From: Pseudonocardia sp. TRM90224
GTDB lineage: Bacteria > Actinomycetota > Actinomycetes > Mycobacteriales > Pseudonocardiaceae
Length of the DNA stretch: 64,000 nt
Direction: 5' to 3'
Assembly: GCF_021245725.1 (NCBI RefSeq)
Contig: NZ_JAJGSX010000009.1
Location: 124,001-188,000 of the forward strand
This document shows positions 43,823 through 52,841 of the stretch, piece after piece (positions within the stretch are counted from its first letter, which is position 1; every line of letters begins with the position of its first letter). The notes beneath the pieces are model-generated. The model was given only the letters and a program-made list of their open reading frames with translations, was not told where the DNA came from and did not search any database. Both the position numbers and the translations under genes were made by a program.

Positions 43823-45016
43823 ATGAACCTTAGGATATTCGGCTTGTCCTACCTCGTGACGGTGGTGTCACTCGCCGTCGCGCTGATCTACGGCGGCTGG
43901 GAAGGGCTGATCCTCTGCGCGATCCTGGGCATCCTGGAGATCTCGCTGTCGTTCGACAACGCCGTGGTCAACGCGACCGTTCTGGAGCGGATGGATGCGT
44001 TCTGGCAGCGCATCTTCCTGACCGTCGGCATCCTGATCGCGGTCTTCGGTATGCGGTTGGTGTTCCCGCTGGTGATCGTCGGTGTCACCGCGAACCTCAA
44101 TCCGGTCGAAGCCATGACGTTGGCGCTGGAGCAACGGCCGGAGAGCGACCCGACCAGCTACGCGCACCTGCTCAACGAGGCATACCCGCAGATCGCGGCG
44201 TTCGGCGGCATGTTCCTGTTCATGCTGTTCCTGGACTGGATGTTCGAGGACCGCGACATCAAGTGGCTGGCCTGGCTGGAGAAGCCGCTGGCCAAGATCG
44301 GCCAGCTGGACCGGCTCTCGGTCGTCATCGCGCTCGTCGCGCTCGTGCTGTTGGCCACCAACCTCGCCGACGAACCGCACCGGGCCACCGTGCTCATCGC
44401 CGGTGCCCTCGGCCTGGTCACCTACCTGGCCGTCAACGGCCTCGGTGAGTTCTTCGACCAGGCCGCCGGCGTCTCCGACGACGAGGACGGGGCCGCGGAC
44501 GGGGACGCGGAGAAGGCCGACACGACCGAAACCGCCGCCGCCTCGGCGAGCGCGTCCAACGGCTCCGGCGGCCCGTCCGGGCTGGCGAAGGCGACCGGTA
44601 AGGCCGGCTTCTTCCTGTTCCTCTACCTCGAGGTGCTCGACGCCGCGTTCTCCTTCGACGGCGTCATCGGCGCGTTCGCCATAACCACCGACCCGATCCT
44701 CATCGCGCTGGGCCTCGGCCTCATCGGCGCGATGTTCGTCCGGTCGCTCACGGTGTTCCTCGTCCGCAAGGGCACCCTGGCTGACTACGTCTACCTCGAA
44801 CACGGCGCCCACTGGGCCATCGGCGCACTCGCGGTGATCCTGCTGGTCGGCATCGGCTACCACGTCGACGAGGTCGTCACCGGTCTCATCGGTGTCGCGT
44901 TCATCGGTGCAGCGTTCCTCTCCAGCATCCTGCGCAATCGGCGCCTGGCTGCTGAGGGCATCGACACCCACAAGACCGCTGACGAGATCGCTGCCGAAAA
45001 GGCAGAGCACCACTAG
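43823..45016 (+). CDS. DUF475 integral membrane protein, TerC-like
   Basis: A 397-residue protein with about nine hydrophobic segments. The two metal-site repeats of the TerC superfamily are visible: EISLSFDNAVVNATVLERM and EVLDAAFSFDGVIGAFAITT. A charged Glu/Asp/Ala-rich loop (about 215-255) separates the halves. TerC relatives are thought to move or sense divalent metals (manganese). ACAGGGG precedes the ATG at 43823. TerD follows after 46 bp in the same direction. Confidence 0.88.
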   Translation: MNLRIFGLSYLVTVVSLAVALIYGGWEGLILCAILGILEISLSFDNAVVNATVLERMDAFWQRIFLTVGILIAVFGMRLVFPLVIVGVTANLNPVEAMTLALEQRPESDPTSYAHLLNEAYPQIAAFGGMFLFMLFLDWMFEDRDIKWLAWLEKPLAKIGQLDRLSVVIALVALVLLATNLADEPHRATVLIAGALGLVTYLAVNGLGEFFDQAAGVSDDEDGAADGDAEKADTTETAAASASASNGSGGPSGLAKATGKAGFFLFLYLEVLDAAFSFDGVIGAFAITTDPILIALGLGLIGAMFVRSLTVFLVRKGTLADYVYLEHGAHWAIGALAVILLVGIGYHVDEVVTGLIGVAFIGAAFLSSILRNRRLAAEGIDTHKTADEIAAEKAEHH

Positions 45017-45062
45017 GTCGGATCTTCCTTCACACCACCAGCAACGGCGAAATGGAGTGTGC

Positions 45063-45641
45063 GTGTCCGTCAACATGACGAAGGGCCAGAAGGTCTCGCT
45101 CGCGAAGCGCGGGGGAGGCAGCCTGACACTCGTCCGCATGGGACTGGGCTGGGACGCGGTCAAGAAGCGCGGCCTCTTCGGTTCGCGGTCGCAGTCGATC
45201 GACCTCGACGCCTCGGCGCTGCTGTTCGACGCGGGCAACAACCTCGTCGACGCCGTCTGGTTCCGCCAGCTGCGCAGCAAGGACGGCTCCGTCCAGCACA
45301 CCGGCGACAACCTCACCGGTGAGGGCGAGGGCGACGACGAGTCGGTCGTCGTCGACCTCACCCGCCTCCCGGCGACGATCACCCAGATCGTCTTCACCGT
45401 GAACTCGTTCACCGGCCAGGACTTCAGCCAGATCGAGAACGCGTTCTGCCGGCTCGTCGACGAGACCACCAACGAGGAGCTCGCCCGCTACGAGCTCACC
45501 GGATCGGGCCGCCACAACGCCCAGATCATGGCGAAGGTTTCCCGCGGCGGCGCCGGTGAGTGGACGATGACCGCGATCGGTGGGATCGCCACCGGCCGCA
45601 CGTTCCAGGACCTGCTCCCGGCAACCGTCGGCTACCTCTGA
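45063..45641 (+). CDS. TerD family protein
   Basis: A 192-residue TerD/cAMP-binding-like beta sandwich. MTKGQKVSLAKRGGG-type start, DLDASALLFD and the calcium-binding loop [15 protein letters not shown] are all present. TerD proteins bind calcium and act with TerC at the inner membrane in stress resistance. GGAG stands 6 nt before the GTG at 45063. It ends in a 15-bp-stem terminator. Confidence 0.9.
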   Translation: MSVNMTKGQKVSLAKRGGGSLTLVRMGLGWDAVKKRGLFGSRSQSIDLDASALLFDAGNNLVDAVWFRQLRSKDGSVQHTGDNLTGEGEGDDESVVVDLTRLPATITQIVFTVNSFTGQDFSQIENAFCRLVDETTNEELARYELTGSGRHNAQIMAKVSRGGAGEWTMTAIGGIATGRTFQDLLPATVGYL

Positions 45642-45655
45642 TCGATCACGACACA

Positions 45656-45689
45656 CGGAGGGCCCCCGCGCACGCGCGGGGGCCCTCCG
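45656..45689 (+). terminator. terminator behind plus-strand terD
   Basis: A 15-bp perfect stem CGGAGGGCCCCCGCG (45656-45670) / 45675-45689 with a 4-nt loop, 14 nt behind the terD stop. Confidence 0.85.
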
Positions 45690-45707
45690 CGTCTCCGCCA
45701 CCAAATC

Positions 45708-45768
45708 TCCCCACCGTTTTGTGCACTTGCGCGCCCACAGAGCGCGCAAGTGCACAAAACGGTGGGGA
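45708..45768. repeat. family A palindrome, symmetric A2 (copy 9)
   Basis: A 27-bp perfect stem: TCCCCACCGTTTTGTGCACT... (45708-45734) pairs with 45742-45768, loop CCACAGA. It lies between two GC-rich terminators in the convergent Ter gap. Confidence 0.85.
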
Positions 45769-45797
45769 AGTTCGGTCTGCGGAGCCGGATTGACGTG

Positions 45798-45830
45798 CGT
45801 AGGGCCCCGCACGCCGTGCGGGGCCCTACG
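45798..45830 (-). terminator. terminator behind terB
   Basis: A 15-bp perfect stem CGTAGGGCCCCGCAC (45798-45812) / 45816-45830, 3-nt loop. It is 14 nt behind the terB stop and closes the seven-gene minus operon. Confidence 0.85.
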
Positions 45831-45843
45831 TGTCTCAGCGAGC

Positions 45844-46299
45844 TCAGAGGTCGAACTCCGCCGGCGGGATGCCGAGGGCGTTGCAGGCCTCGCGGACGGC
45901 CTGCTGCTCGTTCTTGTCGAAGTCGCCGTCGGCGCCACCGATGATGATGCCGACGTTGATGACGGCACGGCCGGCGTCGGGCTTCGACTTCAGCTTGCCG
46001 ATGGTTGCGATGGCCTCGAGCTTGCCGAAGTCGAAGTTCGACTCCAGCTTCGAGGCGTACCATTCGAACCGCTCCTGCAGCATCGCCGGCTGGAACACCG
46101 ACAGGACGTCGTTGCTGCCGATGAAGGCCGCGGTCTTCGCGCGCTCGGAGGCGTCGATGGAGCCGTCGGCCGCCGCGATCAGCGCGCACATCGCCATGCT
46201 AGCGTTGGCGAACTCCTTGTTCTGGAACTTGCTGACCTGCGTCTTGGTCTGCGTGGTCATCGTCGCTACACGTGCTTTGAGCTGGTCCCACAGGGCCAT
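45844..46299 (-). CDS. terB: TerB family protein
   Basis: A 151-residue helical protein. Two related acidic loops that bind metal in the TerB fold are seen: ALIAAADGSIDASE and GIIIGGADGDFDKNE. The N-terminal KFQNKEFANASMAMCALIAA is typical. TerB works with TerC and TerD in the Ter complex. It is the last gene of the operon, 37 bp behind the HAD gene. Confidence 0.92.
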   Translation of the reverse strand: MALWDQLKARVATMTTQTKTQVSKFQNKEFANASMAMCALIAAADGSIDASERAKTAAFIGSNDVLSVFQPAMLQERFEWYASKLESNFDFGKLEAIATIGKLKSKPDAGRAVINVGIIIGGADGDFDKNEQQAVREACNALGIPPAEFDL

Positions 46300-46336
46300 G
46301 AAGACGATCCCTCCGAAAAGTTCTGTGATGCGCTGC

Positions 46337-47164
46337 TCACAGCCTGCCAGAAACGGACATCCGGCCGGCGGCGGCTACCCGGTCAACGAGCCATTCCAGC
46401 AGCTCGGTTCCCGCGAGCACGCCCGTATTTACGGTGACGGCGAGGTGGTCGCGGGTGAACCCGGCGTCGGCCAGCTCGCCGTGCGCGGGGCGGATGGCGG
46501 CGTCGGCGGCCTCCAGCAGATCGGCGTCGAGCAGGGAGTCGCCCGCGGCGAGCAGCGGCCCGCCACCGCAGCGGGCGACAACCTCGTGCGCCGCGGCCGA
46601 TTTGGTGAGCGGCTCCGGCACCGCGTAGACCTTGCGGCCCTGGAGCGAGACCCGCCAGCCCCGCGGTCCGCACCAACGGGCCAGCGCCTCCACCCAGCCG
46701 CTGGGCAGGGCGGCCCGGTCGACGACGGCGTAGGCGAACAGGTCGCTCGCCGTGCGCAGCCGCAGCAGGAACGGCCCGCCGCTCGCCGCGAGGTGCGACT
46801 CGATCTCCGCGAGCGGCGCGCATCCCGCGAGCCGCGCCCGGACGGTCGCCGCCCAGTCGCCGTCGGGCACGCCGTCGACGAGCAGGTGCCCGCCGTTGCT
46901 CGCGATCGCGTAGCGCGGCGCGGTGCCGGGCAGCCGGATCCTGGCCAGCTGCTCGGGGGTGCGGGTGGTCGTCGGGACGACGACAGCGCGGCTCTGCAAC
47001 CGCTGCAGCGCCGCGACGGCGTCCTCCGTGAGGAACGACAGCGGCGCGCCCTGGTAGATCTCCACGCACAGCAGGCGGGGCGCCTCATGGTCGGGGACGC
47101 GCAGGTCGAGCGCGGCGGCGGAGTAGATGACCGTGCGGTCCATGTCGAGGCAGACGACGGTCAC
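46337..47164 (-). CDS. HAD superfamily hydrolase of the Ter cluster
   Basis: 275 residues, starting TVVCLDMDRTVIYSAAALDL, which gives the nucleophile pair D7-x-D9. A Cof-type cap follows, then motif IV LLAAGDSLLDADLLEAADA. Ter operons commonly carry such a HAD phosphatase in the predicted nucleotide-like-metabolite module. The GTG at 47164 overlaps the stop of the StiP gene (GTGA). Confidence 0.85.
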   Translation of the reverse strand: MTVVCLDMDRTVIYSAAALDLRVPDHEAPRLLCVEIYQGAPLSFLTEDAVAALQRLQSRAVVVPTTTRTPEQLARIRLPGTAPRYAIASNGGHLLVDGVPDGDWAATVRARLAGCAPLAEIESHLAASGGPFLLRLRTASDLFAYAVVDRAALPSGWVEALARWCGPRGWRVSLQGRKVYAVPEPLTKSAAAHEVVARCGGGPLLAAGDSLLDADLLEAADAAIRPAHGELADAGFTRDHLAVTVNTGVLAGTELLEWLVDRVAAAGRMSVSGRL

Positions 47165-48327
47165 CGCGCGGCCGCCAGTCCGTCGGCGCCCGTCGCGCCG
47201 CGGGTGAACCGCGGATGGATGAGCCCCACGCAGCTGTAGGGGAGGTCGGCGACCTCCTCGACGGGCACCCCGCGGCGCTCGGCGAGCAGCCGGACGTGCG
47301 CGAGATCGGCGGCGCGCGCGCCGGCGCGCACGAGCACCCGCCACGGCACCCTGCGCAGCAGCACCCGCGTGGTCTCCCCGACCCCCGGCTTGACGAGGTT
47401 GGGGTCGCCGATGCCGTACTCCTCGACGATCCGGTCGACGGCGGCCCAGCCCGCGAAGTCGGGTTGGCGGTCGGTCGGCGGGGTGGTGTCGCGCACGTCG
47501 TCGAACGCGGCGGTGACCGTGTCGAGGAACGTGTTCGAGACGTCGGCGCCGGCGAGCTCGGCGTAGAACTTCGCGCCGTGGTACTGGCCCGGACCGATCA
47601 GCCGATCGTTCAGCACCGTGCGCGAGACCAGGCCCGACACCGTCGAGTTGAGGCACGCCGAGGCGATCAGCCAGTCGTCGCGGGTGCCGAAGAGTCGCGC
47701 GCAGCGGCCCGGGTCGGCGAGCACGGCCAGCTCCGGGTCGAACCGCGCGCCGGTCGACGCGGCGTGCAGCTCGACCGCGGCGGCCAGCTCGCGCGAGATC
47801 GCGCCCTTGCCCGTCCACCCGTCGACGAACACCACCTTCGCCGGGTCGTGGTGCTCGTCGAGGTACTGCAGCGCCAGCTGGTCGATGCCCCGGCCGCGCA
47901 CGATCGACACCGCGTAGTGCGGCAGGTCCAGCCCGTACCGGCGCGCCGCCCACCGCCGCAGCAGCACCCCGACGGGCGTGCCGGCGCGGGCCAGCGAGAC
48001 CAGTACGACGTCACGGCCGCGCTCCCGAAGCACCATATCCGCGACCGTGCCGACGGCCTGCGCGAGCCGGGGCGCCGACGCCGCCAACGCCTCCTCGTAC
48101 AGCTCCAGGTATCCGGCATCGGGCTGGTACTCCTGCGGCAACGACTCGGCGTAGTGCGCCCCGCCGCTCTGCACGGCCTCCTCGCGCTCCTCGGTCGGCG
48201 CCTCCAACGCGACTCCGGAGAGGTCGGTGAGCAGCCAGCCGACCTCGTCGGCCGCATAGCTGCCGAACGCGGGTCCGCGCAGTGGTGGGGGTGCCGGGTG
48301 TGCCGGACGAGGGGATTGCACGGTCAC
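47161..48327 (-). CDS. StiP/phosphoribosyltransferase-like protein of the Ter cluster
   Basis: 388 residues. The central part LVSLARAGTPVGVLLRRWAA and VVFVDGWTGKGAISREL gives a PRPP-loop-like motif (VDGWTGKGAI) of the phosphoribosyltransferase fold. The C-terminal half, with PGVGETTRVLLRRVPWRVLV and DLPYSCVGLIHPRFTRGATG, matches proteins named StiP or PRTase-1 of Ter systems. The name cysteine protease StiP is inherited and not supported here by a visible catalytic triad. GTGA overlaps on both sides. Confidence 0.78.
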   Translation of the reverse strand: MTVQSPRPAHPAPPPLRGPAFGSYAADEVGWLLTDLSGVALEAPTEEREEAVQSGGAHYAESLPQEYQPDAGYLELYEEALAASAPRLAQAVGTVADMVLRERGRDVVLVSLARAGTPVGVLLRRWAARRYGLDLPHYAVSIVRGRGIDQLALQYLDEHHDPAKVVFVDGWTGKGAISRELAAAVELHAASTGARFDPELAVLADPGRCARLFGTRDDWLIASACLNSTVSGLVSRTVLNDRLIGPGQYHGAKFYAELAGADVSNTFLDTVTAAFDDVRDTTPPTDRQPDFAGWAAVDRIVEEYGIGDPNLVKPGVGETTRVLLRRVPWRVLVRAGARAADLAHVRLLAERRGVPVEEVADLPYSCVGLIHPRFTRGATGADGLAAAR

Positions 48328-49685
48328 GGGGTGACCACCACGGTTGTCCTCCGGGTGAGCGGGGCGAGCGCCGCGAGCAGGCCGCTCGCCAGCGCGGGGG
48401 TGAGCGCAGGCGGGTCGACGACGACCAGCACGTGGTCCCACGTGTGTCGGCCGCCGAGGTTGTAGGCGAACCGCGGACCCGGCCCGTCGGCCGGGTCGTC
48501 GTGCGCGGGGAACGTGATGCCGCTGGTCAGGGCGTACCCCTCGGCTGCGACGACGACGGCGGGGGAGCGGGTGGTCGTCGAGAACGCGACGCTCGGCCCC
48601 GCACCGGCGAGCACCTGCGCGAGCCGCAGCGGCAGCGCCATCAGCTCCTCCGTGCCGAGCACGAGCACCCGCTCACCCGGCCGTAGCCCGGTCGCCGCGG
48701 CCAGCCGGGTCACGAGAGCGGGCAACACGTCGTCGAGCGTGCGGTGGTGGGCCGGCAGGAAACCGTGCCGGCCGCCGACCGGCAGCCCGGCCGGCCAGCC
48801 CAGCGCTTCCAGCCGCACCTCGGCAACGTCCGGAGCGGCCTGGGCCGCGCCTGCGGCGGCGTCCCGATCCAGCTCCTCCCGGATCGCGGCAGCCCGCTCG
48901 ACGACGTCGTCGGGCAGCTCGACGGCGGCCTGCGCGAGCGAGACGACATCGAGCCGCGCCCCGAGCGCCTCCACCCCGGCCTGCAAGGCGTGCGCGTCCT
49001 CGTCGCGCACGTCGACGAGCGCAGCCACGACGTACCGCTCGCGCGGGGCGGCGCGGTGCAGCGCCGTGATCGTGTTCAGCGCCGTGCGGCCGGTGCTGAG
49101 CTCGTCGTCGACGAGCACGAGCGGCCGGTCGCCGCGCAGCAGCGCCGGATCGGCCGGCAGCAGGAAGTGCTCGGTCGCGTGCGAGTGCTCCTCGGAGAAC
49201 CCGCCCGCCTGCGCGACGCCGGCCACGGGACGGCGGGTGGAGTGCAGGTAGTCGGTGCCGCCGAGACCTTCCGCGACGCAGTGCCCGAGCGCGGTCGCCG
49301 TCTCGGCGAAGCCGAGGACGAGGACGTCGTGGGGATCTCCGGGCGGGGTGGCCGCGGCGTGCAGGGCCTGCGCCGCACCCGGTTCGGCGCGCACGGCCGC
49401 GTGCAGCAGGGCGACCGGCAGCTCCCGCCGGGGGTGCCCGGCGAGCACGTCGCCGACCAGCCCGCCCAGCAGCAGCCCCGCCGCCCGCACCAGCCGCGGA
49501 TCGGTGGGGATGTGCTTGCCCAACACGGTCGAGACGAGCAGCTGCGCGCGCCGCGGGTTGCGTCGCAGCCCCAGTCGCAGCAGCACCCCGGCGTCGGCGC
49601 CGGTGCCTCGGGGGTGCAAGCGCACCCCCAGCCGCCCGACGACGTCCGGGGCCGGGGCGATATCGGCGCTGGTCCCGGCGCTCAC
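48324..49685 (-). CDS. phosphoribosyltransferase with C-terminal TRSP domain (Ter cluster)
   Basis: 453 residues. An orotate-PRTase-like domain (about 30-260) has PVALLHAAVRAEPGA, the FAETATALGHCVAE loop and the PRPP motif LVLVDDELSTGRTALNT. The TRSP C-terminal domain (about 290-450) has VLVLGTEELMALPLRLA, FAYNLGGRHTWDHVLVVVD and a GITFP stretch. The pair PRTase plus TRSP is confined to Ter-associated clusters in published comparative genomics. It likely makes a ribosylated metabolite. GTGA overlaps on both sides. Confidence 0.83.
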   Translation of the reverse strand: MSAGTSADIAPAPDVVGRLGVRLHPRGTGADAGVLLRLGLRRNPRRAQLLVSTVLGKHIPTDPRLVRAAGLLLGGLVGDVLAGHPRRELPVALLHAAVRAEPGAAQALHAAATPPGDPHDVLVLGFAETATALGHCVAEGLGGTDYLHSTRRPVAGVAQAGGFSEEHSHATEHFLLPADPALLRGDRPLVLVDDELSTGRTALNTITALHRAAPRERYVVAALVDVRDEDAHALQAGVEALGARLDVVSLAQAAVELPDDVVERAAAIREELDRDAAAGAAQAAPDVAEVRLEALGWPAGLPVGGRHGFLPAHHRTLDDVLPALVTRLAAATGLRPGERVLVLGTEELMALPLRLAQVLAGAGPSVAFSTTTRSPAVVVAAEGYALTSGITFPAHDDPADGPGPRFAYNLGGRHTWDHVLVVVDPPALTPALASGLLAALAPLTRRTTVVVTP

Positions 49686-50845
49686 CGGGGCAGGCTCGCC
49701 GCGAGGAGGTCGACGAACGACACGTCGTCCGCGGCCACCCCGAAGACGCGCGAGCGCAGCAGCGTGGCCCGCGCCCACGCGGTGTGCGGGCGGATCTCGT
49801 TCATCTTGTTCTTGTGCCCGGATGCCATGACCCCGCTGGCGCGGCCGGCGGAGAGCACGTCGGAGGCGTCACGGTGCTCCTCGAACGACACGACGGAGAG
49901 CGCGTTGACCACCGCGACGTGGCTGGGGTGGATCGCGGTCTTGCCGGTGAGGCCGTTGGCCTTGTCGAGCAGGACCTCCCTGATCAACCCGTCGATCGCG
50001 CGGGAGACGAGCTTGCCGCGCAGCTCCTGCTCGTTGTGCTCGTCGAACGGGGAGCGTCGCAGCTGCGGCTTGAAGATCCGCTCAGGGCCGCCGAAGTACT
50101 CCCAGACGGGCCCGCTGACGGTGAATCCCGTGCCGTCGGCCCTGGCCAGCGCGTTGACGACGTCGGCGATCAGGTCGGCGACGACCTTGATGTCGTAGAT
50201 CGCGAGCTCGGGTGAGCGGCGCAGGCCGTAGAGCGCGCACAGATCCGTGGCGCCGAGCCGGACCGCGAGGATCCGCCGCCGGTCGCGGTGCAGCAGCGCA
50301 CGCAGGCGGGCGAGCTCGTCGCCCCGCGTCTCGGCGTAGAGCACCGAGCCGGACTCCAGCACCGGCATCGCCAGCAGCGTCGTGCCGGCGATCCGGTCGG
50401 CGCGGTCGAGCTCGACGAGGTACTCGGTGCCGCTGGCCGCGGTGAACTTCGGCAGCACGAACCCGACCAGCACGGCGACCGCGGGCCCGAGCCGCTCGAC
50501 GAGCGACACGATCTGCCCCGCGCCGCGCACCCGCACGAACAGCAGCGGCAACGCCGCGCTCGACTCCTCGTGCAGCGCGCGGAACGCGTCGAGCAGGTTC
50601 TCCTCGGCCTCCGCGACCTCCTCGTCGGCGATCGCGTCCTCGAGGCACACGACGATCGAGGTGACCCCGACCGCCGCTTGCTTGACGATGTCGGCCGTCA
50701 GCGACGGCCGGTCGGCCGGCATGTACAACGTCGCCCCGAGCGCCACCGAAAGGAACTCGAGCCCGCTTCCGCGGTCGAACTCCTCCGGTGGCCGCTCGAA
50801 GAGCGTCTCGATGTCGGACGGCGTGAGATAGTCGAAATGCCGCAC
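49682..50845 (-). CDS. HpcH/HpaI aldolase/citrate-lyase family protein (Ter cluster)
   Basis: A 387-residue CitE-like TIM barrel. Starts HFDYLTPSDIETLFERPPEE. It has LGATLYMPADRPSLTADIVK, SIVVCLEDAIAD (metal/substrate loop), VRVRGAGQIV, LAMPVLESGSVLYAE and a KTAIHPSHV-type end. By family it breaks or forms a C-C bond next to a carboxylate. In Ter clusters it is proposed to build a carbon skeleton for the nucleoside-like product. AGAGGT precedes the GTG at 50845. It overlaps the PRTase gene by 4 bp. Confidence 0.86.
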   Translation of the reverse strand: MRHFDYLTPSDIETLFERPPEEFDRGSGLEFLSVALGATLYMPADRPSLTADIVKQAAVGVTSIVVCLEDAIADEEVAEAEENLLDAFRALHEESSAALPLLFVRVRGAGQIVSLVERLGPAVAVLVGFVLPKFTAASGTEYLVELDRADRIAGTTLLAMPVLESGSVLYAETRGDELARLRALLHRDRRRILAVRLGATDLCALYGLRRSPELAIYDIKVVADLIADVVNALARADGTGFTVSGPVWEYFGGPERIFKPQLRRSPFDEHNEQELRGKLVSRAIDGLIREVLLDKANGLTGKTAIHPSHVAVVNALSVVSFEEHRDASDVLSAGRASGVMASGHKNKMNEIRPHTAWARATLLRSRVFGVAADDVSFVDLLAASLPR

Positions 50846-50910
50846 GGCTTACCTCTCGTCGTGCGTCACCCCGATGTGACACCTTCGGCTACGGATCGAT
50901 CACCGCGGCG

Positions 50911-51609
50911 TCACTTTCGCCCGCGGGCCCACTCCATTCCCCACCCATAGGCGCGGTCGACATCTGCCTGCCCGCCCCTGATGTAGTTCACCTCGCGACG
51001 CACGACGAGATCACCACCCTGGTTCTCCAACATCGCTATGACGCATGTCGGCGAACCGGAATCGGGCTCGTCGAGCCGTACCTCGATCTCCGGCCCCGCG
51101 ACGGGGTAGAGGGTGACGACACCGTCGGCACTCGCCCAGTTCGGCACGCCCTCGTAGATGAAGGCGAACACGAGGATCCTGCGGATCTCGCGGACCCTGG
51201 ACAGATCGATGTACATGTTCTCGCCGCCGACCGCCGAGCCGGAACGGTCGTCGCCGTCCAGCCGGATGATCGGGGCCCCCTGGTAAGGGGCCTGGAAAGC
51301 GTTGCCGAGCGCCTGCACGACGCCCTTGCTGCCGTCGGTGAACTCCCACAGGCAGGCCAGGTCGAGGTCGATCCCGCCCGACTTGCGCGAGCCGCCGAAC
51401 AGGCCCCGCTTCTCCTGCGCGCCCGATGTCCACTGCAGGTTGACCCGCAGCTGCCCGCCCGTCGCGCCACCCTTGGTGAGGGAGACGCTCGGGGCGGACT
51501 TGGTCAGGGTGACCTTCGACAGCGAGACCGGCCCTCCCTGAGCAGGCGGGGTCGGTTGCTGGCCCTGCTGCTGCCCCTTGGAGGGACGCTTGCTGTAGTC
51601 GATGGCCAC
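50911..51609 (-). CDS. TerD family protein with basic N-terminal extension
   Basis: A 232-residue TerD-like beta sandwich after a 45-residue Gln/Pro-rich lead (QQQGQQPTPPAQGG). It has DLDLACLWEFTDGSKGVVQA and DGDDRSGSAVGGENMYIDLS. The calcium loop differs from the TGEGEGDDE form of true TerD, as in TerA/TerF-like relatives. Ends WARGRK. It starts 10 bp behind the terD gene at 51620. Confidence 0.87.
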   Translation of the reverse strand: MAIDYSKRPSKGQQQGQQPTPPAQGGPVSLSKVTLTKSAPSVSLTKGGATGGQLRVNLQWTSGAQEKRGLFGGSRKSGGIDLDLACLWEFTDGSKGVVQALGNAFQAPYQGAPIIRLDGDDRSGSAVGGENMYIDLSRVREIRRILVFAFIYEGVPNWASADGVVTLYPVAGPEIEVRLDEPDSGSPTCVIAMLENQGGDLVVRREVNYIRGGQADVDRAYGWGMEWARGRK

Positions 51610-51619
51610 AGCGCCGACC

Positions 51620-52195
51620 TCAGACGTTCACACCGAAGTCGCGGGCGATGCCCGCGAGGCCCGACGCGTAACCCTGCCCGACTGCGCGGAACTTCCACTC
51701 CGCACCGTTGCGGTAGAGCTCGCCGAAGACCATGGCGGTCTCGGTGGAGGCGTCCTCGGTGAGGTCGTAACGCGCGATCTCGGCCTGGCCGGCGGCGTTC
51801 ACCACGCGGATGAACGCGTTGCGGACCTGGCCGAAGCTCTGCGAGCGCGAGTCCGCGTCGTAGATGCTGACCGGGAAGACGACCTTGTCGACGTCGGCGC
51901 CGAGGCCGGCGAGGTTGACGTTGATCTGCTCGTCGTCGCCCTCGCCCTCACCGGTGGTGTTGTCGCCGGTGTGCTCGACGGTGCCGTCGGGGCTGGTCTT
52001 GTTGTTGAAGAACACGAAGTGCTTGTCGGACAGCACCTTTCCGTCGGTGCCGACGAGGATCGCCGAGGCGTCCAGGTCGAACTCCGTGCCGGTGGTGGTG
52101 CGGACGTCCCAGCCGAGACCGACGACCACGTTCGTGAGACCGGGTGCCTCCTTGGTGAGGCTGACGTTTCCACCCTTGGTCAGGCTGACGCCCAT
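51620..52195 (-). CDS. terD: TerD family protein
   Basis: A 191-residue protein of exact TerD length: [19 protein letters not shown] start, [17 protein letters not shown] and the full calcium loop [16 protein letters not shown]. It is first in the seven-gene operon terD-terD-aldolase-PRTase-StiP-HAD-terB. The ATG at 52195 is chosen because the family begins [15 protein letters not shown] (52281-52286) is placed upstream. Confidence 0.93.
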   Translation of the reverse strand: MGVSLTKGGNVSLTKEAPGLTNVVVGLGWDVRTTTGTEFDLDASAILVGTDGKVLSDKHFVFFNNKTSPDGTVEHTGDNTTGEGEGDDEQINVNLAGLGADVDKVVFPVSIYDADSRSQSFGQVRNAFIRVVNAAGQAEIARYDLTEDASTETAMVFGELYRNGAEWKFRAVGQGYASGLAGIARDFGVNV

Positions 52196-52603
52196 TACTG
52201 CTCCGAATCTGTTGGTGGGGGCACGCATCCCCCGTTGGCGGCTGAACCCGGCCGAGCATATCGGGCTGCTCTGTACCGTTTGTCAACCCTCGAACGGGCA
52301 AGGTGCCGGAAGCGTTCCCGACCGTCCGTGATGTTTTCCGGGGCTTCGGGGTGGGCACCCTCCGCGCCGGATTCGTGGTTGGGCGTCCCTTAGCAGGGTG
52401 CCCGTGAACGCCGCCCGGCGCAATGGGTGTCCGGCGCGGTTTTCCTGCGCGCAACCTGCAGGCAGCGCGAAGGTTGCGGTCGGCCGTCCCACGGGCAATC
52501 AGTACTTCTACGGTGTCGTCCGCGAGGCCCTGCCGACGATGATCGACCCGCCGGTCGAAGTAGGGTGAGCGCTTCGGACGGTGGGGGTGGCGGTGGTCGA
52601 TTC
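52196..52603. other. 408-bp divergent region between terD and the flotillin pair
   Basis: No gene recognised; open frames here lack conserved features. It holds the terD operon promoter and a TAGGGT at 52561-52566 that may serve the small NfeD-like gene. Confidence 0.45.
52255..52286 (-). promoter_or_regulatory. terD operon promoter
   Basis: A minus-strand TTGACA (52281-52286) with TATGCT (52255-52260). The 20-nt spacing is long. It gives a leader of about 55 nt. Confidence 0.4.
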
Positions 52604-52810
52604 ATGATCGGGAAGGTGGGTCGCGTGAGCGGCCGGATCGGGCCGGGGTTGGTCGGGGAGATCATGGTCGCCGTGCGCGGCGGGGTCGAGGCGTTCTACG
52701 CGCACCCCCAGCAGCCCGGTGAGGAGATCGAGCCCGGTGCCCAGGTCCTGATCGTCGACTTCCAGCCCCCGCGCACCGCATACGTGGAACGCTGGACGAC
52801 AGCGGGCTGA
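52604..52810 (+). CDS. small NfeD-like OB-fold protein
   Basis: 68 residues. GPGLVGEIMVAVRGGVEAFYAHP, then EEIEPGAQVLIVDFQPPRTAYVE, resembles the C-terminal OB domain of NfeD proteins but lacks membrane helices. NfeD-type proteins are standard partners of flotillins, and the flotillin gene starts 31 bp downstream. The start could be ATG 52604 or GTG 52625. The fold assignment is by eye. Confidence 0.65.
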   Translation: MIGKVGRVSGRIGPGLVGEIMVAVRGGVEAFYAHPQQPGEEIEPGAQVLIVDFQPPRTAYVERWTTAG

Positions 52811-52841
52811 CCCGCGCCTTCAGGGCAGTCAGGGGGGAATC

